In this document: positions 44,190 to 54,869 of the stretch, in pieces
Layout of the letters: every line of letters starts with the position of its first letter
Position numbering within the stretch: the first letter of the stretch is position 1
DNA from: Nephrocerus scutellatus
Taxonomy: Eukaryota; Arthropoda; Insecta; Diptera; Pipunculidae
DNA length: 64,000 bases
Reading direction: 5' to 3'
NCBI GenBank assembly: GCA_947095585.1
Contig: OX352761.1
Span: 136,306,277-136,370,276 of the forward strand
The notes under the pieces: generated by a model
The model's database searches: none
The model's input: the letters and a program-made list of their open reading frames with translations, nothing else
What the model was told of the DNA's origin: nothing
Translations under genes and position numbers: made by a program

Positions 44190-44420
44190 TAATACTATAC
44201 TCCAGAAGCGAGTGTACCAGAGCATAGTAAACAGAAACAAGCAGGTTTAGAAGGACTTATCTTCTTAAATAAACCATTCTGTGAATAGCTATATAGACCA
44301 ATTTTCTAATACTAGCTATGTGTGGCTTCCAAGTTAAATTACATTCAAGAGTTAGCCCAAAGCGTTTGAACACCAGCACAGATTCCAAAGGTCGAGGAAG
44401 TCCAGCAGTTTGATTTCCTT
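44190..44420 (-). pseudogene. LINE reverse-transcriptase C-terminal relic
   Basis: The minus strand gives Phe-Gly-Leu-Thr-Leu-Glu-Cys-Asn-Leu-Thr-Trp-Lys-Pro-His-Ile, the block after the RT palm, then a Tyr-Tyr-Ala-Leu-Val-His-Ser thumb block. It is short and interrupted. Confidence 0.6.
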
Positions 44421-46614
44421 ATTACTACATAATATGATATCAAAATACTCAAACTACTTTTGTTATCCAGTTAACTTTATGGTTTTTCTATTTGTTGTGA
44501 ATAAAATAACTTTTATGTTTCCTCTTTTGCAAAGAAATCTACTTTAGTGGGACCATTTCACTTTTGTGTTGCATTTTTTTTTTAAAAAGAGAATTTATAT
44601 TCCGTAAAATCAGGAATAAAAACTTCATTAACTGGGTAATAAATAAATAAACATAATAACAATACTTTAATTTTTACATTGTATTTTTGGGTGTTAATCG
44701 TCAGATTAGGTTTTTGAGGTAGGAGCTATTTCACAGTTTAACCCAAAACCATGCGATAGTGTATATTAGTGAATGTCAGCAGCATTTCATTCCCACTCTG
44801 ATCATCATCATCGTTGCAGTTTATGCAAACGGCAATCGGACACCCCAGACGTTATGCTGAATTGACGATACCATATGCACCTGCATATACTCTACATTAT
44901 ATACTCCCTGTACCCGCTCTCTTGTGGAATATCTGGCACTTCCGCTTATATTCTCACTCGGAGTCCCTAGCTCCCAGATCTGTCTTGTGAAATACTCGCA
45001 GATCTGCCCATTCCACCCATTTTTTCAAAAAGATACAAAGTAAATTTTGCTCTAACGGTGTACATTTTATTTTGTAAATTTTTTGTTTAAAAAACTAACC
45101 AATTCATTAACTAACAAATATGAAGAGTCGTTGAAAAGAAAAATGTAACCAATCCTGTTTCAATCAACAAAATAAAGATTACCACGATACTTTATGTACG
45201 TCTGGTGTGTTTTGTGTAAAATTGAATTATTTATTGAAAAACAATTAGCGTTTGATTAAAAATTACATATATGCTTTTGTGTTCATTCCTGCCATCACAA
45301 ATATAGCTGGATTAACGTTCGATAGAGGGATCGTCCGTCGTCTCGTCCATCTGCAGTGTGATAGCAAGCGAAATGATCCGGATAAAATAATATAAACTAC
45401 AAATTAGACCACAAATCAAACTTAAACTAACTTGACACTAAAATTTATCTAAATTAAAAAAACAAACTCTTTGCTTAACGTTTTAAGGAAATTGAAAATT
45501 TTTAGTGCTTAAGGAAAAACTCAATAAATTACAATTTATACAGATTTTGTGAGGCACTCAGTGTTTTTATTTCACACATTGAGTGGTTCATTCCTATTGC
45601 TGCTGCTGCTGCTGCAGAGTGCAAAATTTCTACTGGGATAAACTACAAAATGGTTCTCTTTTATGTAAATGTATTGTTTTTATTATTGTATGCATGCATG
45701 CGTGTATGTGTATATAAATTTCTTTTTTATTATGTGTCAACGATTTTTTAAACTACTCAAGAGGCTTTTTGTTTTGTTTATTTATTCAATTGTTTTGCTT
45801 TTTTATGTAAGAAGTGGTATCTAAATGTATAAATGAAAAATTTGTTTGTTTGTTTTTTATGTTTTCTAGCGCTAGTGATTTGTGTAATTGTTTAATTTAA
45901 TAACTAAGCTAAATGTGGTAAAGAATAAATCAAAATAGAAAAGGACAAATTAACTAATTCTACAGAGTGTGGTTGTTGGTGGTTTTAGATGCTTGAACTG
46001 TTAATTATTTTAATCTCTAAAATTACTAAATTATAATAATAATGAACGTGTAACTTCCTATTTTGTAAATATTTAAATAAATTATTCCTTTTCCCATTAA
46101 CAAAAATAAAACAGTAAAAGTAATGGTAGTAGCGATTCGATATTGTCTTAAAATAAAAAAATTTAGTTAAATGGAGTATAGTAGTTGTTAGGGAGAATAA
46201 CTATTAGGAATTGAATACAGGTAGTGTTTGTGTTCATCCTCTGGCTTTGTCTTTATTTTGCAGTATGATTTATGGTGGGTGGGATGGGAAAGTATGGGAG
46301 GGGATGTGTCTCAACATAACGTTCAACGTACCTAAATCTTAGATTCATTATCTTCCTTTGCGTATTTTTAACAAACGACTTACATTCTAATACACTTTAA
46401 CAATTACAATCTTTAATATTATTTCTATTTTCATACTTAAGCGTTTCCTAAATGTTTGCGTTAACTATGTGTGTGTGTGTGTGTTGGGAAAGGGACAGGT
46501 GAATTAAAGTTTTCTGAATACGGCAAATGGCTTTTCACCAACCGTCGCCGTCGTCCTTAAAGGCTGCCCCCGTACTTGTCTTCACCCATTCTTGGTATTG
46601 GTACACTCCTCATC
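44421..46614. other. 3' side of PR-Set7; no further gene established
   Basis: Mostly AT-rich, with (TGC)n at about 45599-45615 and (GT)n at about 46470-46483. 44810-45010 is less AT-rich but gives no recognisable protein. A minus-strand AATAAA-type signal (TTTATT on plus) at about 46252 and others further left could end the PR-Set7 transcript. A 13-codon frame at 45312-45350 behind a splice-acceptor-like CTGCAG is discussed as a finding. Confidence 0.4.
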
Positions 46615-48666
46615 CTAAAAAGCCAACCAAGGATGATGCAACAAAGCCTCCTTTGATCGATCACCATAGTCGTAGGTGAGTTCTTCGCCCGGTGCAATGT
46701 CGTCTTTAGCGATGAGTATTAGGTGCGGTCTTGACTTGACGACGACTACTTTTGTCACGAGATTGCCCGTTCGCGAGTGATTCACCAGACGACCCAGCTT
46801 GCCTGTGTCGACTGTCGCATCAATGCAATACTGCTTATTCTTATGCTTGAAATAATACATATAACAGCCGGCATTCTCGTCCAGTGCATAGCGTCTTTCG
46901 CGCTCCCCTGCCGCCACCATGTCGATGAGATCACCAACATATTCGACAACGAAATCGTTACGCTGGAAGCGCCTATCGGCGATGATACCCCGTCCTTTGC
47001 CCTCAAAATCAGCCACCTTAAGGCCGTCTTCACATTCCTCAATTATGGCCCTCTCAAAATTGCGCATCATTTCCTCATTGACAGCGGTTTTCGTCTTACG
47101 AACACTCCGCCGCACTGGAAAGAATTCGTCCAGCTCGCGATTACCATTTGCGGCAGCCACTGACTGCGGCTGTTGGTGTTTCAATTTAGATGACGATGGC
47201 TTTCGAGTTATATGGTTGTGGTTTTTCCCTTTAGTTTTGCTAATGTTATTATTGTTATTTGTATTTTGTTCGGCAGTAGGATTTTTAGCAGAATTAAGTA
47301 TTGATTTGGGGTGGTTGGTAGTGGCGACAGCAGCAGTCGCGGAAGATCCCCCCTCTTGGTTTTCGAATTCATGATTGTGTTGATGGTCGTCTTCGTCATT
47401 GAGATCGTCGTCGTCGTCGTCGCCGTCGATTTCAAGCCGATACCGGATGTTGTCATGTGGCGCCTTATGATAGCTTTTAGAAGTTGCTTTCTGCAGCTGT
47501 TTTTGCTGGTCATGCAGTCTTCTTCGTGATTTAGTTGGATGACGTTTGCGTGGCGATTGTGTTGAAGTTTTACCTGACAGTGAATAAATGGCAGTAGCAG
47601 TCGCTCCAGGCGACACAATAAGTCCACTGGTTGGGCCCGATTTAATCGGCGAAGGGCACACAATACGGTGAGGTGTTGCTGGCTTTCGTCGGCGACCCTG
47701 ATTCGATGCCGAGTTATTGTTATCGAGAGGGGTAAAGGCAACGCCGCTATCACAGGAGCTATTGTCATTATCCATGCTTAGCAGATAGCAATTAGATTTT
47801 TTTGTCATCTCGAGGAAATCGCGTTTAGTTGGTGATCCATTCAGTGAAACTATCGTGTTAAACCTGCCATTAAGTGTGCTCGTACATCCTTTGGCGACTG
47901 CACTCGGGGGCGATGAAAAAATCGGTTCAATTTCCAGTGATTTATTAATTTTTATCCAGGTAGCCTGATTCGGTGATATGTCGACATTAAGGCTGAGAAC
48001 TGGTTCCTGAAGGAATATGTTGTCGGTGCTGGATCGTGACGGGCGGTAATATGGAGCGCCCATAAATGTAACATCCGAATCAGAATCTTCAATGTGTGCA
48101 GACTGGTTGTGATGGTGACTTGCAGTCGGGTGACACTCATCAGAAAGTTCTGTGCATGTGTCGTCATCTTCAGAGAGATCAAACAGCATATCTGCCCTAT
48201 TGGGGCTTATGCATTCTGTTTGCAATGGTGATTGCTTACCATTTGTCAGGGCATGTGGGGGATGATTGGGCACAGGAGAAATTCGGACAGTCCCTGATTG
48301 GTTTTTAGATCTAGCAGCAGCACTTGCTTTAAAAAAGTTTTCAATTGTTTTTGTTTGCGAGCGTGTAGCAAGCGGTACTCCGATTGTTCGCCCATTGATA
48401 CCGCCACGTTCCGTCTTTGCGGGCTTATCATCCAGCACTGGTTTATCTAAAGCACACTTTGACTGGTCACAATTTTTCTTCTCCAAGTCTGTATTGGTAT
48501 TTTCTATTTTGCAGTCTTTCCGCTTGGGACTGGCAAAGTATTGATCATCGAGAAGACTTGATGCGGCGCTAGTTCCACATAGCAAACCAACAGTATGACC
48601 ATGATGGCTTCTGTCTGTAGCATCAGTGACGACCACCTTTGTCGCTCGTGTACGGCGGCGAACCAT
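46615..48666 (-). CDS. PR-Set7: Histone H4 lysine-20 monomethyltransferase (PR-Set7/KMT5A)
   Basis: A single 683-aa reading frame from ATG 48666 (GGAAATGG context) to TAG 46615. It transfers one methyl group from S-adenosylmethionine to H4K20 in chromatin, with roles in chromosome compaction and replication control. The C-terminal SET domain spans about residues 551-672: Gly-Lys-Gly-Arg-Gly (556-560), Val-Glu-Tyr-Val-Gly-Asp-Leu-Ile, Gly-Cys-Tyr-Met-Tyr-Tyr-Phe (600-606), Arg-Leu-Val-Asn-His-Ser (626-631) and Leu-Thr-Tyr-Asp-Tyr-Gly-Asp-Arg-Ser-Lys (663-672). The chain ends Pro-Trp-Leu-Ala-Phe. Residues 509-518 (Asn-Arg-Glu-Leu-Asp-Glu-Phe-Phe-Pro-Val) match the place of the PCNA-binding degron in vertebrate SET8. 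A second Thr-Ile-Glu-Asn-Phe-Phe lies at 107-112. The N-terminal 500 residues are low complexity, with an Asp run (415-421), Asn run and His-rich parts, as expected for a disordered region. All catalytic motifs are present. Confidence 0.97.
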   Translation of the reverse strand: MVRRRTRATKVVVTDATDRSHHGHTVGLLCGTSAASSLLDDQYFASPKRKDCKIENTNTDLEKKNCDQSKCALDKPVLDDKPAKTERGGINGRTIGVPLATRSQTKTIENFFKASAAARSKNQSGTVRISPVPNHPPHALTNGKQSPLQTECISPNRADMLFDLSEDDDTCTELSDECHPTASHHHNQSAHIEDSDSDVTFMGAPYYRPSRSSTDNIFLQEPVLSLNVDISPNQATWIKINKSLEIEPIFSSPPSAVAKGCTSTLNGRFNTIVSLNGSPTKRDFLEMTKKSNCYLLSMDNDNSSCDSGVAFTPLDNNNSASNQGRRRKPATPHRIVCPSPIKSGPTSGLIVSPGATATAIYSLSGKTSTQSPRKRHPTKSRRRLHDQQKQLQKATSKSYHKAPHDNIRYRLEIDGDDDDDDLNDEDDHQHNHEFENQEGGSSATAAVATTNHPKSILNSAKNPTAEQNTNNNNNISKTKGKNHNHITRKPSSSKLKHQQPQSVAAANGNRELDEFFPVRRSVRKTKTAVNEEMMRNFERAIIEECEDGLKVADFEGKGRGIIADRRFQRNDFVVEYVGDLIDMVAAGERERRYALDENAGCYMYYFKHKNKQYCIDATVDTGKLGRLVNHSRTGNLVTKVVVVKSRPHLILIAKDDIAPGEELTYDYGDRSKEALLHHPWLAF

Positions 48667-48773
48667 TTCCGCGGTTTTCCGTCGCGCAACGTCGTTTTTC
48701 CGACTGGGCGCTAATTAAGTTATCAATCTTAAAGCGAAGAAAGAAAAAAAAGCAAATATAAATAAAAAATCGA

Positions 48774-48899
48774 CTGAATAAAGAAATATTTTCCTCAGTG
48801 AAACATAAAGCACACCTCACACAATAAATTTGACATTTCTCACCGAAATTGTGTGAAATAAGTGGCGCTCGAAAATTACGCTGATTTTGACTTACATAC
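48774..48899 (-). other. Probable 5'UTR intron of PR-Set7
   Basis: The minus strand has a strong donor GGAGAAG/GTATGTAAGT at 48899 and an acceptor ATTTCTTTATTCAG at 48774, enclosing 126 bp. The exon from 48773 runs about 107 bp to the start codon. This is a prediction from splice-site consensus only. Confidence 0.55.
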
Positions 48900-49302
48900 C
48901 TTCTCCGATACTTCCGTAATGATTTTGCAGCTTCAAATTTCCTTTACAAATTTTATTAAGAACTTAGTTTTGCTTATTTTACGCTAAGTTTTTCTCTTGA
49001 TTAGCCCTAATAAAGAAAATATACTTTTTAGAGTTTTCTTTCAACTTTTCATTACATTTCTTCTTTTTCTCAACTCAATTTTATGTGATGCTGTTCCTTA
49101 TATTGTTAATTGTTGTTGTTCTGTGTTCAGCGATTGGATGAAATAGCATTCAATGGACTGTTCTGTTTGAAGCTATTCATGCGAGTCAGCTCACCGGAAG
49201 GAAAGAGAAACCCTATTTGCTGTAATGGCATTTTCGAAATGATTTATTTTAGCGCTTTGGTTTTATATTCAGCAGAATAGATGACGCTCTGAAGCGGCGA
49301 GC

Positions 49303-49340
49303 TATATAGCATCAACTTTTTACCGAGGGCGAGTTCAGTT
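49303..49340 (+). promoter_or_regulatory. Candidate plus-strand core promoter
   Basis: TATATA at 49303-49308 lies about 34 bp upstream of the A of TCAGTT (49335-49340), which matches the insect initiator consensus TCAGTY. The spacing is slightly long. It lies opposite PR-Set7 and could start a rightward transcript, but no exon is proven next to it. Confidence 0.3.
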
Positions 49341-49380
49341 TTCGATTCTCCAGCCGGTGTATGGATGCGTTCGTAGAGAA

Positions 49381-50034
49381 TTATAAATAAAATATTTTTT
49401 TTTTAATTTTGTTGCTTATAGACTTAAGTTAATCGTTCGTAAAAATATATATATTTCAGTCTTGCTGACCATTATCAAGGCAAACAAAGTTTTAAATTAA
49501 TTTTCCATAATGTGATCATTCTGCCAGGTAATTCTGATACCTTTTTGGCATATAAGATTAAAGAAATGTTTTAATCCGCTGCATTCTACTACGTTGAGTG
49601 GCATTCCATTCACAGTAACTATTTCAATAAAATGATCGATCATTTCAGCTTAAATTATGTTGAAACTCAAGGTTTTTTAATTGCGATTGCACCGATTTCA
49701 TCTAAACTTTTCTGCTTATAACCATCCTAATGTTTTTTTTGTTCTACTCCTGAAACACTTTGCAGAGCATCTGAATCGAGGCACGAACATGTTCACAATG
49801 TAATGTTAATGCCAGAGCAATGTACTAAAACACAAAACTGTAGTAAATCCTAAAAAACGAACGCCATTTCAAAAAATAAAAAAAAAAGAAACATGGAAAT
49901 GCCTTACCGAAGAATATTTGTATATAAGTGTAAGTAAATAAAAATTAAACGCCAAACAAAATTAACGGTCAAACCGTGCATTAATTGTTCATAAAATCGA
50001 TGAAAAAAAAAATTGGTTGAAGATTAATCTACAC
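49381..50034. other. No gene seen
   Basis: AT-rich intergenic sequence without recognisable domain or repeat. Confidence 0.4.
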
Positions 50035-50155
50035 TCTCGGATTTTTAAATCGCAAAAAAAAAACAATTCAACGCGTCTTTGCAATTTGTTTCAGATCAAA
50101 GCAAACTACTACGCACAAACTCGTTTTAAACGTTTTAAATTAAAAATCTATTTTT
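50035..50155 (-). repeat. Inverted partial copy of the 51360-51480 repeat
   Basis: The reverse complement of 50060-50150 (AAACGTTTTAAAACGAGTTT, AGTAGTTTGCTTTGATCTGA, AACAAATTGCAAAGACGCG) matches 51360-51450. The two inverted copies enclose about 1.2 kb that includes the MITE-like element at 50921-51333. Confidence 0.7.
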
Positions 50156-50920
50156 ATTACCTTACATGTTTTTTATTTATCCTCGTTCATAAATTCGGGC
50201 CTTAGTTTTCGAAGAAAAATATAACTACAAATAAACAAGAGCAAGTGAAGTGTCAAGTAGCCAAGAGTATTTGTGTGTTACCAAGGCTGCCAAAAAAATT
50301 ATATATGTAACATCCCTTCAAATCTTTGTTAATTGCCTGAATTCTTATGAGTCTTATGAGGTATTTTTTATTCTATTTTTATTTATCATATATCAAATCA
50401 TGTGTTTTAGTTCCCCTTTCTAATTCGTTTGATCATTTCATTTAAATAATCGTCTCTACTATTCTCTATGTAACGCAAAGAGGCGACCCAATGAATACGT
50501 TGTTGCCGTACTGGCAACCAAAAAAAATGCCAAAATAACTTCAAATTGCAGGAGAGAACTGTCAAAGCATTTGCCGGGTAGAAAAGTTGATTCTATAGGC
50601 TAGGCCTTTTGTGTTGCAACTCGCGTTGTTTTATGTGCTCCATCATCCATTTCCAATTCAATGCGTTACATTTTAGTTTACCCACAAGCCTCAACGCGCC
50701 TAAAGAAATATGGAATATTCAAAAAATATGTTTGTAGCTTACATATTATTTAAAGTTCAGCTTTTAAGTCTCACACAATATCTTTCATGTAACCACATCT
50801 AATCTTTTCTCATTCTTTTCCTAAACGCCCATGCATACAGCCGAGCATTACAAGGGTGCGAACCCCTTTACGCGTGGGTAAATTATAAAAAAAGCAGTGC
50901 GTGCAACCTTTACGCTTGGT

Positions 50921-51333
50921 GTAAGTGAAACTTCTTGATGTAGTGGGGCAAAAAACCCTCAACATACCAAATTTCATAGAAATCGCTTGACAAATGGATA
51001 AGTTCCCGAAATTCCAGCCCCTAATGACCGTATCCCAGAATTTCAATAGGAATAAGTCTTAAAGTCGCTTATTAGTCCTACATACCTAGTTTCATAGAAA
51101 TCGCTTGAGAAATGGCTTCGTTCCCGAAATTCCAGTCCCTAATGACCGTACTGTACTAAATTTCCATAGGAACAAGTCATAGTCGCATCTTATTCCTAAA
51201 TACAGAATTTCATACAAATCGCTTGAGAAATGATTTAGTTACAAGAATTCAAAAATGTAACACAAAATCGTAATACAAAATCATTTTTGAAGCCATGCTA
51301 ATTTTTCTCCACACCGCCGTTAAGTAGTTTCAC
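50921..51333. mobile_element. MITE-like element with internal tandem units
   Basis: The left end GTAAGTGAAACTTCTTGATG and the right end TTAAGTAGTTTCACTTAC are imperfect inverted repeats (12 bp perfect: GTAAGTGAAACT). Inside are three units of about 110 bp holding TTTCATAGAAATCGCTTGA, CCCGAAATTCCAG and CCCTAATGACCGTA, at about 50970, 51090 and 51210. No coding frame and no clear target duplication. Confidence 0.65.
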
Positions 51334-51354
51334 TTACAAAAAAAAAAACGTTTT

Positions 51355-51570
51355 AAAAATACATTTTTAATTTAAAACGTTTAAATAGAGTATTGTGCGT
51401 AGAAGTTTGCTTTGATCTGAAACAAATTGCGAACTCGCGTTGAATTAATCTTTTTTTTTAGATTTGTTGTCTTTTTTTGTGATTTGTCAATGTTCATCCA
51501 GTTCTGAGCTATGTTTAAAGTTTCAAGTCAAGCTCAATGAAAAGTTAGTTTAAAATCAATTGCAAAAGTC
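51355..51570. repeat. Dispersed repeat related to 43190-43400 and 50035-50155
   Basis: TGCGTAGAAGTTTGCTTTGA, CTGAAACAAATTGCGAACTC, TGAGCTATGTTTAAAGTTTC and AGCTCAATGAAAAGTTAGTT repeat the blocks of 43220-43385. The left portion (TTTAAAACGTTTAAATAG) pairs with the inverted copy at 50035. Confidence 0.78.
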
Positions 51571-51829
51571 CACCCGCACAGACAGAGATACACTAAAGCG
51601 AGCTAATTAAAACGTTTTAAAATAGATTACTGGTTCTCCAGGCCGCCTACAAAAAAAACAACGGTTTCTATACGAATAACTTATGTTGAGCATTCGTATC
51701 ATTTGTTGCTTCTCATATTATCACAGATAAAAAATTTGGCGCTTTCATGTCAATTACAATATCGTTTACAATGACAGTTCTAAACCTCTGACGGTGTTTC
51801 CATCGGCATAGAATAATAGTAAAATAGTA

Positions 51830-51960
51830 TTATACAGTTGTAACAGTATTTTAACAATGTAGAGTTATGCAAAATTTACATTTGAGGCGTGCGAGACAAA
51901 GTGAGCGGGCCGACTATAGTTAAATTGAAGTTGTGGTTAGCCCGTGGAGATTAACACTAC
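51830..51960. repeat. Dispersed repeat, inverted partner of 23870-24000
   Basis: GCGTGCGAGACAAAGTGAGC, CCGACTATAGTTAAATTGAA and GTTGTGGTTAGCC reverse-complement to the blocks at 23918-23975. No coding content. Confidence 0.6.
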
Positions 51961-52102
51961 TTTTTTCAGAGGGTTGTTGTGTTGGGCATAAGATTTAAAA
52001 CAACAGTTCCATAGACGGAGTGCTTGCGATGTTTGAGGGACTAAAATCGATTCATCTTTTAAACATTTGAGTGTTTTCATTACAACATTCACGATTTTTA
52101 TT

Positions 52103-52322
52103 GCGAGCTCGAATGGTGAAACTAATTATCAGAGGTCATGATTTTTTTTAGCGTCGTGTGTCAGTTTGTACGTTTGTCAGTTTGTCTGTTTCTTCAGTCG
52201 TATATTTCGGCTTCTACCAGTCAGAATTTGATAGGAATTTTTTTTTAAACACTTGGTTAGACGTCAGCTTGCAATGGCGTAACTTGTGACGAGTGTCACA
52301 AATAACATTTTCATAGTTACAA
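52103..52322 (+). repeat. GCGAGCCCGAAGG-family dispersed repeat (copy 1)
   Basis: Order of blocks: GCGAGCTCGAATGGTGAA, TTATCAGAGGTCATG, TTTAGCG, a (GTTTGTC)n tract, CGGCTTCTACCAGTCAGAAT, CAGCTTGCAATGGCGTAAC and GTGACGAGTGTCAC. The same order occurs at 57490-57692 (minus) and 62807-62975 (plus). Confidence 0.78.
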
Positions 52323-53086
52323 TAAAGATTAATAAATTTGCCATAATGTCTATAATAAACTTTTTTTAAGATATTATTTAGATTAGTGATTTATCACAAA
52401 ATGCGAAAGTAATTTTTTGCAGTTACAATTACTCGTTAATTCGTAAAACTCAATTACAATTTCATATGCAGGTAAAATTGATTGTGTGATTTAAAGAAGA
52501 GAGCGATAAAGAAAGAGCGTTTCTAGCGTTTATTGTTTTTCTCAACTCAACCGTTTTACAACTTGTAGATTTTTAATAGCAAAAGCAATGCAAGGAATAT
52601 ATTTAAAGAGAAAACGTCCTAAATAGCATATTGGCAAAGGCAAAATAACCAGCAAAAAGTAAGAGCAACCACCCACATCAATCCAAAAAAAACTTTGAAA
52701 AGAGAACTTCAGCACACAGGTGGCTAAAAACAGTTGCAATATCGAACAGATAGTGGTATGTGGTCTTCCAAGAAATGTACCTCTCATTAGTTGACGGTTA
52801 GATCTGAAACGGTTCGGTTGTTCGTGGTCAGGTCGTTATAAAGCGCTTTTTTTTTTATTCAAATTTTAGGAATAATTTTATTGCGATTAGTGTATCGGTC
52901 GTCGTCGCATTATATACGCTGATGGATTTATTCGAGCGTGATTAAATTTTCGTGCAAAACTTCCGTTACCTAAGCGAAAATAAAAAAAAAATTACCAACG
53001 ATGTAAATAACGTCCGTCCACAGCGACTCGACTCCAGCAGTGGTGCATTGTTGCACCACCATAAGTCAAAGCGGAGGGGGCGACTC
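52323..53086. other. Upstream of a candidate first exon
   Basis: The sequence becomes less AT-rich after 52990 (CCGTCCACAGCGACTCGACT) as in dipteran 5'UTRs. A TATAAAG at 52837-52843 has no initiator at the expected distance. The minus-strand frame 52542-52787 has no recognisable content. Confidence 0.35.
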
Positions 53087-53176
53087 ATGGATATTATTTT
53101 ATGCACTACGGCAAAACGGGTTAATCGCTTACGACTACAACTAATCGGAATCGTCAGTGTGTGTGTGTGTGCACAG
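53087..53176 (+). CDS. Candidate first coding exon with signal-peptide-like sequence
   Basis: ATG at 53087 opens 30 codons up to a donor CACAG/GTAAAC at 53176/53177 (phase 0). The peptide has a basic stretch (Lys-Arg-Val-Asn-Arg-Leu-Arg) followed by a hydrophobic run Leu-Gln-Leu-Ile-Gly-Ile-Val-Ser-Val-Cys-Val-Cys-Ala, the shape of a signal peptide. Part of it is encoded by a (GT)n run, so it could equally be non-coding. No matching downstream exon is found in the window and the gene is not recognised. Confidence 0.25.
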
Positions 53177-54869
53177 GTAAACGAATAGGTAAAAGATTCG
53201 TTTGGTGCAAGTATAAAAAAAAGTTACCTTACCAAAGTAACACGAAGGTCGTCTTTATCGTATCCGTCTGTGGTTGTGTGCCAAGCGAAACAAATTGAAT
53301 CGAATGGGAAGAATGTTGTTGGATAAAGGTGCCACGAAAAATTAAATCCAATTAGTAATTGAATCGCACCAATCCGAATATATCTCTAATTAAATTTTAC
53401 CATACTTACTCTAAGAGAAGTAATGGTCGAAGTGGTTCGATTCGGTTCATGTCGGTGGTGGAAATTGTATTAAAAACAGCAGCTCAGCGTGTACTCTGTG
53501 CTACGCGGTGCATAATCACATTCGTATCTCTATATCTAGATACTGTAACTATTGTGTGTTTCTGTGTAGTTTTGTTGTTGTTTATATTATTGTTTTGCTA
53601 AGTGTGAGTGGTTTGCCTTAGAAGTATCCGAAAAACTAAAATCCGATGCTAAAATAAAAATTATTGTATCTAAATAGATTTGGCGAAACTATATTTAATT
53701 TTTTTTCAATTACTTCCAAGCCAAAAATGATAAAAAACAAAACTTTAATTCCGTGATAAGTCCTACTGCAAATATGTATCTTCACACCCTCACAGCCTGT
53801 TTTTCTTACAAATAAAATTCAAGTACTGGTCTGTCGAGTGGGAGTATCTCAATACGGAACATAACGATACAACACAACTATTATTGTCACAAAAGCGGCC
53901 ATCCCTCCATCCATCCAGGTTCAAAAGTTTCATCCACCACATCACAAAAAAACCTGAAATACTTTATAGGCACGCGAAAGATACAAATAATACAATAAAA
54001 TTACACACAAACAATGTTAGATGAGATGTGTGTACATGTGTGTGTGTATTATTCAAATGTCAATTTCTGACATTTCCTCTGAAGCTCTAGACAGATATTG
54101 AGATATTCAGATGTCTTTAAATGGTTTCTTTCGCTCTTTTCAATTAAAGTGGCGAAGAATATTACGGAGATAGATTTTTTATTGCTAATATTTACAGAAC
54201 AGAAAGTAAAAAACTGTCAAATTTTGATATCTAAATTTTCAAATATTAAGAAATAATGCATCAAATAACATCTTCAGAGTGGTAATATCTACTGTGGCTA
54301 ACTTACTAACTCTCTTCTTTTTTTTCATCGTTCAAATTCTCACTCTGATTTTGCGCATTGAGATAGAAACACAGACTTGAATCTCTTATCAATTTCTCGC
54401 ATTGTCCGTATCTCTTAAGTAATTTCTGAGCTAAAGTCTCATGGAGCTACGATGGCATTTGAATCGGAACTTGTTACACACACTTCCAGCTCACAGTGCA
54501 CACAGCTGGGTTGAGTTTTTTCTAACATAGTTTTTTGTCTATGTGCTATATAGAAGTAGGAAATAGGGGTTAAAGATGATTTTGAGTAAGTATAGTCTTA
54601 TGCAGAATGCAGTTAGAAATTTCAGGAAGTGAAAAAGGTGGTAGTTACATTCATCGGAAAACCCTTGAAAGTTTTGGGGAAAACTTTACGTAACCTAACG
54701 AAACAGAAGTGGTAATAATATTCATGGGAAAACCCTTTAAAGTTTAAGGAAAATCCTTACGTTACCTTATGAGAGGAAGAGAAGTTAGTCACATTCGTGT
54801 GGAAACCCTTTAGAGATTTAGGGAAATCCTGGCATTACCTTAGGGCCTTCTTATTTTAGGTTTTACCAA
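53177..54869. other. No gene seen
   Basis: AT-rich. 54640-54845 carries three loosely similar units of about 65 bp (GGAAAACCCTT, TTTTGGGGAAAACTTTACGT or TTAAGGAAAATCCTTACGTT, then ACCT) that look like a decayed tandem repeat. No coding content is recognised. Confidence 0.45.

Noticed and set aside
46777..48544. Several long open frames overlapping PR-Set7 on both strands
   Set aside because: They are shadows of the 683-codon PR-Set7 frame, produced by its low-complexity, GC-richer coding sequence.
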